Shown here: in pieces, positions 1-8,487 of the stretch
Position numbering within the stretch: the first letter of the stretch is position 1
Layout of the letters: each line of letters opens with the position of its first letter
NCBI RefSeq assembly: GCF_008364795.1
Contig: NZ_VTTM01000007.1
Span: forward strand, 124,001-188,000
Origin: Azospirillum oryzae
GTDB lineage: Bacteria > Pseudomonadota > Alphaproteobacteria > Azospirillales > Azospirillaceae
Reading direction: 5' to 3'
DNA length: 64,000 bases
Position numbers and translations under genes: made by a program
The notes under the pieces: model-generated
The model's database searches: none
Told to the model about the DNA's origin: nothing
What the model saw: the letters and a program-made list of their open reading frames with translations, nothing else

Positions 1-639
1 ATGGGCCTGATGGTAGGGCTTGGCCCCCTTGAAGCTGGGCAGGAAGCTGTGGTGGATGTTGATGACCCGACCGGCCATCCGCTCGCACAAGGCCCCCGAC
101 AGCACCTGCATGTAGCGGGCGAGCACGACGAGGTCGACCTTCTCCTCGTCCACGATCTCCAGAAGGCGGGCTTCCTGATGCGCCTTGTTGTCGGGGCCGA
201 CCGGCAGATGGTGGAACGGGATGTTGTGCCACGCCGCCAGCTGGTAGAAGTCGCGGTGGTTGGAGACGATGGCCGGGATTTCGATCGGCAGGTAGCCGGT
301 GCGGTAGCGGTACAGCAGGTCGTTCAGGCAGTGGCCGAACTTCGACACCATGATCAGCACGCGCGGCCGGCGGCGAGCATCGTGGATCTGCCAGGTCATG
401 CCGAAGCGTTCCGCCACCTGAGCGGCGAACTCGGCCTCCAGCTGCTCCTTCGTCGGCCCGGCCGGGTTGCCGTTGAAGCTGACTCGCATGAAGAACAGGC
501 CGGAAATGCGGTCGCCGAACTGCGCGCTGTCGATGATGTTACAGCTCCGCTCCGCCAGGAAGCCGGACACCGCGAAGACGATGCCGACGGTGTCGGGGCA
601 GGAAACGGTGAGGATATAGTCGGAGCCGGTCTCAGACAT
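1..639 (-). CDS. purU: formyltetrahydrofolate deformylase PurU (3' end outside window)
   Basis: Hydrolyses 10-formyl-tetrahydrofolate to formate and THF in the cytosol, balancing the one-carbon pool. The visible 213 codons start at the MSETGSDYILTVSCPDT ATG. An N-terminal ACT domain (about residues 7-85) is followed by the formyltransferase fold. The conserved stretch NIHHSFLPSFKGAKPYHQAH sits at the cut edge and carries the catalytic-site His of this family. PurU is usually about 285 residues, so roughly 70 C-terminal residues lie outside the window. A second ATG 14 bases upstream is out of frame. Formate is also the product of the oxalate genes further along, but no shared control is visible here. 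Identification is firm; the missing C-terminus could not be checked. Confidence 0.95.
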   Translation of the reverse strand, partial: MSETGSDYILTVSCPDTVGIVFAVSGFLAERSCNIIDSAQFGDRISGLFFMRVSFNGNPAGPTKEQLEAEFAAQVAERFGMTWQIHDARRRPRVLIMVSKFGHCLNDLLYRYRTGYLPIEIPAIVSNHRDFYQLAAWHNIPFHHLPVGPDNKAHQEARLLEIVDEEKVDLVVLARYMQVLSGALCERMAGRVINIHHSFLPSFKGAKPYHQAH

Positions 640-861
640 CGCGCGTCCACCATGGCGTACAGCAAGAATAAGGGGGGAAGCTTCCCTAGCACGAACGCCG
701 CGATGTTGCACCCGCTTCATGAGCGGATGCGCACATGGCTGCACCGTCACGCAGGATTGCCCCCGAACCCGCCCTCCCCACGCCGCTCTGGCGCAGATGC
801 GCCGGCGGTGCGACAATCGGCGGCGGCCGGACTGGCCGGCATCGGGAAGGCGGGGTTACCC

Positions 862-1248
862 ATGGCAACCGGCGGCAAGATCATCGGTGAATACACCAAG
901 GGCAAGGTCGACAAGCTGATGACGGCGGATGCCGCCGACAGCAGCCGCAGCCAGCGCATCCGCCATTTCCTGGAAAACATGGATGCGGCGATCCTGGAGG
1001 CCAACTGCGAGGTCATCGGGCGCGAACTGCCGAACCTGGACCGCGACAGCTTCCTGCGCATGGCGGTGCGGGTGGCGGAACTGCGCGCCGACTATATCCG
1101 CGCCGGCCTGAAGATGTCCGAATCCCGGCATCCCGATTCCTCCACCGTCACCGACCTCGCCCGCCTGCGCGCGGCCTACGAGGAGATGCTGGCCGTCTAT
1201 GAAGCCGCCGAACGGGTGATCGAGCGCGGATACGCCAAGCTGGGGTGA
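862..1248 (+). CDS. hypothetical helical protein, 128 aa
   Basis: Not recognised. The frame is open far upstream, but the MATGGKIIGEYTKGK start is preferred because the upstream part is antisense to purU and has no protein-like character. The product is charged and predicted by eye to be largely alpha-helical, with no signal peptide or membrane segment. Its composition (many Ala, Arg and Glu, few hydrophobic runs) suits a small cytosolic protein. It is transcribed divergently from purU, with about 220 bases between them. It is followed by a long inverted repeat, so it is probably monocistronic. Real by codon bias; function unknown. Confidence 0.65.
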   Translation: MATGGKIIGEYTKGKVDKLMTADAADSSRSQRIRHFLENMDAAILEANCEVIGRELPNLDRDSFLRMAVRVAELRADYIRAGLKMSESRHPDSSTVTDLARLRAAYEEMLAVYEAAERVIERGYAKLG

Positions 1249-1279
1249 GGCGCGGGCATTTTTTAAGGAAAGCTCCTTC

Positions 1280-1370
1280 GGCCGTCATTCCCGCGCAGGC
1301 GGGAATCCAGCCATTTCAGCAGTTTCCCAGAAAGGTTTCCTGGTTCCCCGCCTGCGCGGGGATGACGGCC
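1280..1370. repeat. dispersed inverted repeat (REP-like palindrome)
   Basis: Two 31-base arms (1280-1310 and 1340-1370) are reverse complements with three mismatches, around a loop of about 29 bases. The arm core is TCATTCCCGCGCAGGCGGGA, itself a palindrome. Elements of this style are widespread intergenic repeats in proteobacteria. It lies just after the hypothetical gene ending at 1248 and could fold in RNA in either direction. Confidence 0.85.
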
Positions 1371-1398
1371 GAGAGCGGCCCCCGCCGGGAGGCAGAAA

Positions 1399-1435
1399 CA
1401 AAAATCCCCTCCTCCGCGATCCTGCGGAGAAGGGG
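1399..1435 (-). terminator. rho-independent terminator of the 55-aa gene
   Basis: A 12-base stem (CCCCTCCTCCGC with GCGGAGAAGGGG, one mismatch) around a six-base loop is followed on the minus strand by a T-rich run. It lies about 80 bases beyond the stop of the small minus-strand gene at 1514. Confidence 0.7.
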
Positions 1436-1513
1436 CGCGACCGATCGGTCACATATTCAGTGGCAACCTTCCATGGCGACGCCCGGTGGCCGGATGATGA
1501 CCGTCACCAGGAC

Positions 1514-1681
1514 TTAGACGTCGTGGAAATGTTCCAACTCACGACGCAGGCTGGTCGCCTCTTGCCGCAGGCCGACGATCCGGCGGACGTCAGGACTGGG
1601 CTGCTGTTCCTCGCGTTCGAGCTTGTCCTCGATATCGCGTTGCTCTTGCCGGATGATGTTGAACAGGGCTTTCCTCAACAT
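1514..1681 (-). CDS. small charged coiled-coil-like protein, 55 aa
   Basis: A short gene with a strong GGGAGGTG ribosome site 6 bases before ATG. It encodes 55 residues beginning MLRKALFNIIRQEQRDIEDK and ending RRELEHFHDV. About 40% of residues are charged and heptad-like spacing (I, L, L, V, L) suggests one or two amphipathic helices or a short coiled coil. There is no membrane segment or signal. It has its own terminator downstream and a perfect 16-base palindrome 20 bases upstream of the start, so it looks like an independent, regulated unit. The family is not recognised; it may be an adaptor or a stress-related small protein, but this is not shown. Confidence 0.7.
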   Translation of the reverse strand: MLRKALFNIIRQEQRDIEDKLEREEQQPSPDVRRIVGLRQEATSLRRELEHFHDV

Positions 1682-1700
1682 CGACACCTCCCGAGCTGAT

Positions 1701-1716
1701 CGCTAAAATTTTAGCG
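1701..1716. promoter_or_regulatory. perfect 16-bp palindrome CGCTAAAATTTTAGCG
   Basis: Fully self-complementary, and placed 20-35 bases upstream of the 55-aa gene's start codon, where an operator would overlap the promoter or leader. AT-rich in a GC-rich genome. On the plus strand it is followed by CTTTTT, so a terminator reading is possible, but no plus-strand gene ends nearby. Confidence 0.5.
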
Positions 1717-1935
1717 CTTTTTCAATCGGTCATCAAGCAACCAATCACCTCTGTCGAATTCTCAGCCTTTCAAGTGTGCCCATATGACCGGAGGCTCACA
1801 AATATTCAGAAACGGTAACCTGCCCGGTCTTGACAATACTTTTTTGCAGCCGCATTGGTTAATGAATCGGGCTAGACCAACGGGTGACGCAGCGGGTCGG
1901 GCGACCTGACGCTGCGGTCTCCCCACCTTTGCAGC

Positions 1936-2787
1936 ATGGTATTTCTGGCGATGGATCGACGACAGCTGCTTGGGCTCGGGCTGAGCAAACTTTGGTTAAC
2001 CGCTTTCGGCACGGCGGCACTTGCCCTGGCCCAGCCGCCGGGCTCGGCCCTGGCTGCGGAGCCGCGACCCGGCCGCAAACCGGCCGGCGGCGGACCGTCG
2101 CGGCCCCGGCTGGTCATGCTCGATCCCGGCCATGGCGGCAACGATCCCGGCGCGATCGGCACCCGCGGAACCTTCGAGAAGGAGGTGACGCTCGACATCG
2201 CCCACGAGGTCGCACGCATCCTGGCCGACCGGACCAACGTCGCGGTAAAGCTGACGCGGCGCGACGACCGCTTCCTGGCGCTGGATGAGCGGGTGGCGCT
2301 GACGCGCGAGGCCGGGGCCGACCTGTTCGTGTCGATCCACGCCGACAGCGCCCCCAATGCCGATGCCCGCGGACTGTCGGCCTACATCCTGTCGGAAAAA
2401 GCGTCGGACTCCTTCGCCTCGCGCCTCGCCCAACAGGAAAATCAGGCAGACCGGTTCGGAAAGCCGGGATCGCTCGGCGGCGGCCGGATCGTCAAGGACA
2501 TACTGCTGGACCTGACGGCGCGCCACACCCGCCATGCCTCGCTGGCCGCCCGCCAGCTTCTGGTGGAAGGCGCAGGCAAGGAACTGCACCTGCTGGAAAA
2601 CCCGATGCGCTCGGCCAATTTCGCGGTGCTGAAGGCGCCGGACGTGCCGTCGGTGCTGGTTGAGACCGGCTTCCTGTCCAACCCGAGGGACGAGGAAATC
2701 CTGCGCGACGCCACGGCGCGGCGGGTCGTTTCGCGCGTCCTGGCCCGCGAGATCGCACGCGTGCTCTCCAGCCCAGCTTTCGCCTGA
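1936..2787 (+). CDS. periplasmic N-acetylmuramoyl-L-alanine amidase
   Basis: A zinc-dependent amidase (Amidase_3 fold) that cleaves the lactam-peptide link in peptidoglycan during wall turnover or cell separation. The N-terminus has MDRRQLLGLGLSKLW followed by a hydrophobic Ala/Leu stretch and ALAAEP, which fits a twin-arginine or Sec signal. The catalytic domain begins at MLDPGHGGNDPGAIG (first zinc His). FEKEVTLDIA supplies the zinc Glu, and FVSIHADS the second His. VLVETGFLSN carries the catalytic Glu near the end. The domain runs to the C-terminus with no AMIN or LysM module visible. An in-frame ATG at 1951 is an alternative start; neither has a clear ribosome site. Confidence 0.93.
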   Translation: MVFLAMDRRQLLGLGLSKLWLTAFGTAALALAQPPGSALAAEPRPGRKPAGGGPSRPRLVMLDPGHGGNDPGAIGTRGTFEKEVTLDIAHEVARILADRTNVAVKLTRRDDRFLALDERVALTREAGADLFVSIHADSAPNADARGLSAYILSEKASDSFASRLAQQENQADRFGKPGSLGGGRIVKDILLDLTARHTRHASLAARQLLVEGAGKELHLLENPMRSANFAVLKAPDVPSVLVETGFLSNPRDEEILRDATARRVVSRVLAREIARVLSSPAFA

Positions 2788-3009
2788 TTTTGCCCCGAGA
2801 CTGCATGAAGCTGTGCGGCGAAACTTCCGCCGCAGCCGCTCCTTCGCAATCGCAGCGACTGCAACATCCGTGCATCACCTCGGGACAAAGTGACGATGAC
2901 TGGTGAAAGCCCTGAATTTCCCCATTGCAAAGACCGTTCCGCCGTGACTTTTTCCGGCCGCGCGCCGCATTTTCCCGGCGCTCGACACGCAGGCGAAGGG
3001 AGGCACGCT

Positions 3010-3609
3010 GTGACGGGTTTGAGCCGCCTTTGGACGATGTTCGCGCTTGCCTGCGTCGCAGGGACGTCGCTGTCCGGTTGCGGGCCGCTGGTGCTGGGCA
3101 CCGCGGGCGGCGCCGCCGTCGTGGCCTCGCAGGAGCGCGGCTTCAGCGGCTTCGTCAGCGACACCGAAATCCGCGCCCGCATCAATTCGCTGTGGCTGCA
3201 GCATTCGATCGACCTGACCAACCGGATCGGCCTGACCGTCGACCAGGGCCGCGTGCTGCTGACCGGCCGCGCCGCCGACGCGCAGATGCGCCTCGACGCG
3301 GTGCGTCTCGCTTGGCAGGCCGACGGCGTCAAGGAAGTCATCAACGAAATCCAGATCGACAACGGGTCCAGCATCGTGGACACCGCGCGCGACACCTGGA
3401 TTTCAACCCAGATTCGCAGCCGGATCACGTTCGATGCGAATATTCATAGCCAAAATTACAGCATCGATACCGTCGATGGTGTTGTCTATCTGATGGGTGT
3501 CGCCAGTTCACAGGAAGAGCTGAACAACGTGCTCCAGCACGCCCGTTCGGTGCCCAATGTTCAGCGTGTCGTCAGCTACGTCCGTCTGCTCTCAAACCTC
3601 CAGGGTTGA
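3010..3609 (+). CDS. BON-domain outer-membrane lipoprotein
   Basis: A 199-residue lipoprotein with two BON domains, the module of OsmY/DolP-type proteins that bind phospholipid surfaces and support envelope integrity. The GTG start is chosen because GAAGGGAGG lies 5-7 bases upstream and because it gives a clean signal peptide ending in the lipobox TSLSGC. The first BON repeat starts near DTEIRARINSLWLQ, the second near DTWISTQIRSRITFD. Each has the conserved central Gly and hydrophobic pattern (RVLLTGRA; VVYLMGVAS). The next gene begins 12 bases after its stop, so the two are probably co-transcribed. Confidence 0.9.
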   Translation: MTGLSRLWTMFALACVAGTSLSGCGPLVLGTAGGAAVVASQERGFSGFVSDTEIRARINSLWLQHSIDLTNRIGLTVDQGRVLLTGRAADAQMRLDAVRLAWQADGVKEVINEIQIDNGSSIVDTARDTWISTQIRSRITFDANIHSQNYSIDTVDGVVYLMGVASSQEELNNVLQHARSVPNVQRVVSYVRLLSNLQG

Positions 3610-3621
3610 AACCCGACCGCC

Positions 3622-5091
3622 ATGGCCTCCGCCCTATCCCGCGTCCTCGCCGTTCTCCGCACCGCCGCCGTCGCCGCAGCCCTGATCCTGCCGGCGGCGG
3701 TCGCGGCCGGTCCCGTTCTGGCGCAGGATGCGGCGGCGCAGGGGGCGACGCAGGGCAATCCGGGGGCCCCGGACGTGGTGGCGCAAGATGTGATGGCCCA
3801 GGATCAGGATGGCGGCGGGGCGGACTCCCCCGCCGCCGGCACGCCGGGTCCGGCCAACCGCCTGTTCGTCCAGGCGCTGCAGTTGATCCGGCAGGCCGAC
3901 AACACCTATGACGTCGCCGAGGAGTCGCGCCTTCTGAAGGAGGCCGACAAGCTGTTCAACGAGATCGTGACGAAATACCCCGACAGTCCGCTGGCGGTGC
4001 AGCTCGTCACCAACCAGTTCGTCGGCGACTTCGATTTCTACGAATTCCGCTCGCGCATCCGGGCGCTGGTCTGCAACGACGCGCTGAACAGCCTGTGCTT
4101 CCTCCACCGCATCGGCGAGATGCTGCCGCCGGTGGAGACGCCGATTACCGCCGCGCGCTGGGACTGGCTGTCGCTGGCGGTCGCCTACCAGCAGTTGGGC
4201 GACACCGGCCGGGCCAAGGAGATCATGGCGCCCTTCGTCAGCGCGGTGCGCCGCGGCGGCGTCGCCGACAGCTCCGGCCAGGATCTGTTCGTCGCCCGCG
4301 CCCTGTCGCTGATGGGGCAGACGTCGCTGGCGCTCGACATCACGCGGCAGATCAACGACTGCTCGACCCGGATCTACAACCTCGCCGACATCGCCAAGGC
4401 GGCGTCCTGGCGCGGCGACGCGGCATTGACCAACGCGCTGGCCGACGAGGCCAAGGGCTATGCCTCCAGCCACAATTGCTCGTGGGAGCTGGGGCTGGTC
4501 GCCCAGACGCTGCTGCGCGCGGGCAAGGAGGCGCAGGCCCGCACCCTGTTCCTGAACACGGTCGAGACGCAGTTCTCCAAATTCAAGGAAACCCGCGGCG
4601 ACTGCTGCCCGCCGGAGCTGGCGGTGGCGGCGGCCGACATCGGCGAGCCGAAGCTGGCGCTGGGCCTGCTCAGCACCGTGCAGGACGAGAACCCCTGGAC
4701 GATCCCGGCGGTGCTCGGGCGGCTGGCCAAGCGCGGCGAGACGGCGATGGCCGTCGCCTATGCGGAACAGGTCACCGACATCGACACCCGTGGCGAGGCC
4801 TATGCCGAGCTGATCGAAGGGGCGATGAAGCGCGGCGAGCCGGCCGTCGCCAACGACCTGATGAACCGCCTGACCAAGCTGGCGGACGATGCCGCCGGCC
4901 GCCGCCCCGGCCTGCTGGCGCAGCGGGCCAAGGCGGAAAAGGCCTTCTACAACGACGACCGCTGGCGCCGCACCTTCCAGCAGGCGATCAACGCGGCGGA
5001 AAAGGCCAGCAACTTCGTCCGCCGCGACATCGGCGCCCCGCTGCTGGCCGCACTGGTCAGGATCGAGACCGGCCTGCCGATGTTGGATTAG
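3622..5091 (+). CDS. secreted helical-repeat (TPR-like) protein, 489 aa
   Basis: Begins with a signal peptide (MASALSRVLAVLRTAAVAAALILPAAV) and probable cleavage after VLAQDA, then an Ala/Gln/Asp-rich linker. The mature protein is a series of paired helices typical of TPR/SEL1-like solenoids (for example LLKEADKLFNEIVTKYPDSPLA, shortened here, and DWLSLAVAYQQLGDTGRAKE). Several Cys pairs (ALVCNDALNSLCFL, DCCPPEL) suggest disulphides in the periplasm. It follows the BON lipoprotein by 12 bases, so a shared role in envelope maintenance is plausible. No enzyme motif is seen; specific function unknown. Confidence 0.85.
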   Translation: MASALSRVLAVLRTAAVAAALILPAAVAAGPVLAQDAAAQGATQGNPGAPDVVAQDVMAQDQDGGGADSPAAGTPGPANRLFVQALQLIRQADNTYDVAEESRLLKEADKLFNEIVTKYPDSPLAVQLVTNQFVGDFDFYEFRSRIRALVCNDALNSLCFLHRIGEMLPPVETPITAARWDWLSLAVAYQQLGDTGRAKEIMAPFVSAVRRGGVADSSGQDLFVARALSLMGQTSLALDITRQINDCSTRIYNLADIAKAASWRGDAALTNALADEAKGYASSHNCSWELGLVAQTLLRAGKEAQARTLFLNTVETQFSKFKETRGDCCPPELAVAAADIGEPKLALGLLSTVQDENPWTIPAVLGRLAKRGETAMAVAYAEQVTDIDTRGEAYAELIEGAMKRGEPAVANDLMNRLTKLADDAAGRRPGLLAQRAKAEKAFYNDDRWRRTFQQAINAAEKASNFVRRDIGAPLLAALVRIETGLPMLD

Positions 5092-5120
5092 GGGGCTGGA
5101 TCGAGGGTGAGGAAGCTCCC

Positions 5121-6119
5121 TCACCCCACCGCCAGCACCAGCTTGCCGACATGCTGGTTGCTCTCCATCAGCCGGTGGGCGTCGGCGGCGTTGGCGAGCG
5201 GAAAGACCTCGTGGACAACGGGCTTGACCTTGCCCTGCTCGATCAGCGGCCAGACGTGGGCCTTCAACTGGTCGGCCACCGCCTGCTTGTAGGCAATCGG
5301 GCGCGCCCGCAGGGTGGAGCCGGTCAGCACCAGCCGCTTGGTCATGACGGGGAAGAAGTTCACGTTGGCCGTCGCCCCGCGGACGAAGCCGATGCAGACA
5401 TAGCGACCCTCGACCGCCAGCGCGTCGATGCTGCGGGCGACGTAATCGCCGCCGACGATGTCCAGCACCACATTGACGCCGGCGCCGCCGGTCGCCTCCT
5501 TGACCACGGCGACGAAATCCTCCTCGGCATAGTCGATGGCGCGTTCGGCGCCCAACCGGACGCAGGCATCGCATTTCTCAGGCCCGCGGGCGGTGGCGAA
5601 GACGCGGGCGCCGAAGGCCGCACCCAGCTGGATCGCCGTGGTGCCGATGCCGGACGTGCCGCCATGGACCAGCAACGCCTCGCCGGGCTGAAGGGCGCCG
5701 CGTTCGAACACGTTCGACCAGACAGTGAAGAAGGTCTCCGGCAGGGCCGCCGCCTCGGCCATCGACAGGCCGGCGGGAGTCGGCAGGCATTGGGCCGCCG
5801 GCACCACGCAGAACTCGGCATAGCCGCCGCCGGCCAGCAGGGCGCAGACCGGATCGCCGACCTGCCAACCCTCCACCCCCTCGCCCAGCGCGTCGACGGT
5901 GCCCGCCACCTCCAGGCCGGGGATGTCGGTGATGCCCGGCGGTGGATTGTACTTGCCCAGCCGCTGCAGCACGTCTGGCCGGTTGACGCCGGCCGCCTGG
6001 ACGGCGATGCGGATCTCGCCCGGCGCCGGGTCCGGGACCGGGCGGCGCGCCGGGACAAGCACCTCCGGCTTGCCGGGCTGGCTCACCTCGATGGCCGTCA
6101 TGCTTCTGGAGTCTGTCAT
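5121..6119 (-). CDS. zinc-less quinone oxidoreductase (PIG3/QOR type)
   Basis: A 332-residue medium-chain dehydrogenase/reductase that reduces quinones or enones with NADPH. The ATG at 6119 is taken because AGGGGAACG precedes it; an upstream in-frame start lacks this. An N-terminal GroES-like domain (APGEIRIAVQAAGVNRPD) is followed by the nucleotide-binding Rossmann domain with LLVHGGTSGIGTTAIQLG. No structural-zinc cysteines are present, which fits the QOR/PIG3 branch. It converges on the secreted repeat protein with a 29-base gap. Confidence 0.9.
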   Translation of the reverse strand: MTDSRSMTAIEVSQPGKPEVLVPARRPVPDPAPGEIRIAVQAAGVNRPDVLQRLGKYNPPPGITDIPGLEVAGTVDALGEGVEGWQVGDPVCALLAGGGYAEFCVVPAAQCLPTPAGLSMAEAAALPETFFTVWSNVFERGALQPGEALLVHGGTSGIGTTAIQLGAAFGARVFATARGPEKCDACVRLGAERAIDYAEEDFVAVVKEATGGAGVNVVLDIVGGDYVARSIDALAVEGRYVCIGFVRGATANVNFFPVMTKRLVLTGSTLRARPIAYKQAVADQLKAHVWPLIEQGKVKPVVHEVFPLANAADAHRLMESNQHVGKLVLAVG

Positions 6120-6229
6120 TCGGATCGTTCCCCTGCCCTGTCGTCGTAACGGGTTTGGGGGCACTGTGTCGCCGTGGCGGACCGCCCGTCCACGCAGCGA
6201 TGGATCCGATTTCGCCCTGCGGAAAAGTC

Positions 6230-6262
6230 AAAAAAATGGCCGTGCTGCACACAGCACGGCCA
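6230..6262 (-). terminator. rho-independent terminator with no assigned gene
   Basis: Perfect 10-base stem TGGCCGTGCT / AGCACGGCCA with a six-base loop, followed on the minus strand by seven T. About 280 bases past the IclR stop and 150 past the first terminator. Confidence 0.75.
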
Positions 6263-6412
6263 GTCTCCGAGAGAAGCGCGAACATGCAAAACAACACATC
6301 CGCCCGATGAGAAAGGAACGCCTTTCCCGAGACAGACAATCGCACCGATCGATCCGATTTACCCGAGAAAAAAGCCGCTTTTCCATTCCGTGGAAATGGC
6401 TCTTTTCTTAAG

Positions 6413-6444
6413 AAAAAAGGCCGCGTCCCGTGAGGAACGCGGCC
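6413..6444 (-). terminator. rho-independent terminator of the IclR gene
   Basis: Stem GGCCGCGT / ACGCGGCC with a loop of about nine bases and a T-run on the minus strand; about 97 bases after the regulator's stop codon. Confidence 0.75.
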
Positions 6445-6540
6445 CTGAGTGCGCCAGGGAGGAATGCCAACGTGCACCACCTGCCGTCAGCTCTTGGCGT
6501 TTCTTTGCCTGGGCGTCTGCTTGTCCGTTGGATGGACGGG

Positions 6541-7488
6541 TCAGTTGGGAACCGGCACGCGGCCGCCCAGTTCCTGCGTCACCGCGGCGGCGGCGCGCTT
6601 GACCATCTCGCCCAGGGCGCGCAGCCGCGCGTCCTCGATGCGCCGGCTGGAGCCGGACAGCGACAGGGCACCCATCACACGGGAATTCTCGTCGAAGATC
6701 GGGGCGGCGACACAGCGCAGGCCGGACACCCGCTCCTCCTGGTCCAGGGCATAGCCGCGGGTGCGGACCAGCGTCAGGTCGCGGTAGAGCGCCGGCAGCG
6801 ACGACAGGGTGCTGCGGGTGAACTGGCGCATGCCGCGCTGGGTGACGATGGTCTGGACCTTGGTTTCCGGCATGCCGGCCAGCAGCGCCTTGCCGACGGC
6901 GGAGCAGTGCAGCAGCGTGCGGTCGGTCTGCGGAACCGCGACCTGGGCGGCGCGGGGGCCGCCGACGCGGGCCAGATAGAGCGCCTCGCCATTCTCCTCG
7001 ACGGCGAGGTTCACGATCTCGCTGCTCTCCTCCATCAGGCGGCGCATGCGCGGACGGGCGACGTCGACCAGATTGCGGGTCTTCAGGAAATTGGCGCCGG
7101 TCATGTAGGCCTGCACACCGACCACCCAGCCGCGCGCGCTCTGGTCGAAGCGGACGTAGCGCTCGTACTGCAGGGTCGTCAGCAGGCGATGGGTGGTGGA
7201 GGGCGACAGGTTCGCAGCCTCCGACAGTTCGGTCAGGGTCATCGGCCCGTCATTGGAGCCGAGGATCGTCAGGATGTTCAGCGCGCGGCACAGCGACTGG
7301 ACCACTTGGCCCCGATCGGCCTTGGCGTCCTTGCCGTTGTCGTTCTTCACCCGCGGCGTCTCGATGATCGCGGTCTTGATGATCGCGGCGGCGCCCTCGC
7401 TGGGGTCGTCGTGAATGATGCGGCGTGCCATGGTGCCGGCCGTCATGCTGTTGGAGGTCATGCTGCTCGTGCGGGCTTGCGCTTTCAT
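6541..7488 (-). CDS. IclR-family transcription regulator
   Basis: A 315-residue cytosolic regulator. The start at 7488 is supported by GAGGGAGATGGGAC just before ATG. After a 65-residue low-complexity leader comes the winged helix (QSLCRALNILTILGSN, then LTELSEAANLSPSTTHRLL as the HTH). The effector domain follows, with AVGKALLAGMPE and GYALDQEERVSGLRCVAAPI typical of IclR. The leader is longer than usual for the family. It lies 122 bases downstream of sucD on the same strand, with a hairpin between, so it may be separately transcribed; control of sucCD or the oxalate genes is only a guess. Confidence 0.92.
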   Translation of the reverse strand: MKAQARTSSMTSNSMTAGTMARRIIHDDPSEGAAAIIKTAIIETPRVKNDNGKDAKADRGQVVQSLCRALNILTILGSNDGPMTLTELSEAANLSPSTTHRLLTTLQYERYVRFDQSARGWVVGVQAYMTGANFLKTRNLVDVARPRMRRLMEESSEIVNLAVEENGEALYLARVGGPRAAQVAVPQTDRTLLHCSAVGKALLAGMPETKVQTIVTQRGMRQFTRSTLSSLPALYRDLTLVRTRGYALDQEERVSGLRCVAAPIFDENSRVMGALSLSGSSRRIEDARLRALGEMVKRAAAAVTQELGGRVPVPN

Positions 7489-7571
7489 GTCCCATCTCCC
7501 TCGGGGTCCGGCGCTTTGGCTGCGCCTGTCTGTTGCGGCTGATGGCGTGAGTGACAGAAGCTTCGCTGAAA

Positions 7572-7603
7572 CCGCGGGACCGTCGCGGACGGCGGTCCCG
7601 CGG
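7572..7603 (-). terminator. hairpin after sucD
   Basis: Perfect 11-base stem CCGCGGGACCG / CGGTCCCGCGG with a ten-base loop, 8 bases past the sucD stop. No good T-run follows, so termination may be partial. Confidence 0.5.
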
Positions 7604-7610
7604 GTATCGG

Positions 7611-8486
7611 TCAACCTTTGAAAATGGCCTGCATGGTGGAGCCCAGGCTGGCGGGGCTGTCGGCGACGGCGATGCCGACCGACTTCATGAAGTCGATCTT
7701 GAAGTCGGCGGTGTCGTTGCCGCCGGAGATCACCGCGCCGGCATGGCCCATGCGGCGGCCCGGAGGAGCGGTGCGGCCGGCGATGAAGCCGACGACCGGC
7801 TTCTTCGTGCCCGATACCTTGATGAACTCGGCGCCGCGGACTTCGGCGTCGCCGCCGATCTCGCCGATCATGATGATGCCCTCGGTCTCCGGGTCCTTCA
7901 CGAACAGCTCCAGGCTGTCGACGAAGTTGGTGCCGTTGACCGGGTCGCCGCCGATGCCGATGCAGGTGGTCTGGCCGAGGCCGGCCGCCGTGGTCTGCGC
8001 GACGGCCTCATAGGTCAGCGTGCCGGAGCGCGACACGATGCCGATCTTGCCACGCTTGTGGATGTGGCCCGGCATGATGCCGATCTTGCACTCGTCCGGC
8101 GTAATGATGCCGGGGCAGTTCGGGCCGATCAGGCGGGTCTTGGAGCCGTCCAGGGCGCGCTTGACGCGGACCATGTCCAGCACCGGGATGCCTTCGGTGA
8201 TGCAGACCACCAGCGGGATCTCGGCGTCGATGGCTTCCAGGATCGCGTCGGCCGCGAAGGGCGGCGGCACGTAGATCACCGAGGCGTTGGCGCCGGTCTT
8301 CTCGACCGCCTCGGAGACGGTGTCGAAGATCGGCAGATCGAGGTGCTTGGCCCCGCCCTTACCGGGCGTGACGCCGCCGACCATCCTGGTGCCGTAGGCG
8401 ATGGCCTGTTCGGAGTGGAAGGTGCCCTGGGCTCCGGTGAAGCCCTGGCAGATCACCTTCGTGTTCTTATCGACGAGAACAGCCAT
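7611..8486 (-). CDS. sucD: succinyl-CoA synthetase alpha subunit
   Basis: The 291-residue alpha subunit of the enzyme that interconverts succinyl-CoA with succinate and a nucleoside triphosphate in the TCA cycle. It begins [21 protein letters not shown] (CoA-binding fold). The phosphohistidine segment is [15 protein letters not shown] and the interface Glu region is [14 protein letters not shown]. It starts one base after the sucC stop, so the pair is translationally coupled. The usual TCA neighbours (mdh, sucA, sucB) are absent; the upstream gene cluster is frc/oxc, so a role in providing succinyl-CoA for oxalate activation is possible. A malate-CoA ligase cannot be fully excluded by eye. 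Confidence 0.95.
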   Translation of the reverse strand: MAVLVDKNTKVICQGFTGAQGTFHSEQAIAYGTRMVGGVTPGKGGAKHLDLPIFDTVSEAVEKTGANASVIYVPPPFAADAILEAIDAEIPLVVCITEGIPVLDMVRVKRALDGSKTRLIGPNCPGIITPDECKIGIMPGHIHKRGKIGIVSRSGTLTYEAVAQTTAAGLGQTTCIGIGGDPVNGTNFVDSLELFVKDPETEGIIMIGEIGGDAEVRGAEFIKVSGTKKPVVGFIAGRTAPPGRRMGHAGAVISGGNDTADFKIDFMKSVGIAVADSPASLGSTMQAIFKG

Positions 8487-8487
8487 G

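Larger units (their letters stand above)
6120..6540. other. 421-bp intergenic stretch with two minus-strand terminators
   Basis: No convincing protein gene. It holds two rho-independent hairpins reading leftwards (6413-6444 and 6230-6262) about 150 bases apart. The nearer one serves the IclR gene. The second has no obvious gene of its own, so the space between them (6263-6412) is a candidate small RNA. Confidence 0.6.

Noticed and set aside
1..861. Plus-strand open frame continuing into the 128-aa hypothetical gene
   Set aside because: The first part is antisense to purU; only the part from 862 looks like protein.
1829..1870. Strong sigma-70 promoter before the amidase (TTGACA at 1830)
   Set aside because: No acceptable -10 hexamer at 16-18 bases; kept out of the feature list.
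6263..6412. Protein gene between the two terminators
   Set aside because: Leftward frames run into the hairpin and have no ribosome site or protein-like composition; an RNA is more likely than a peptide.
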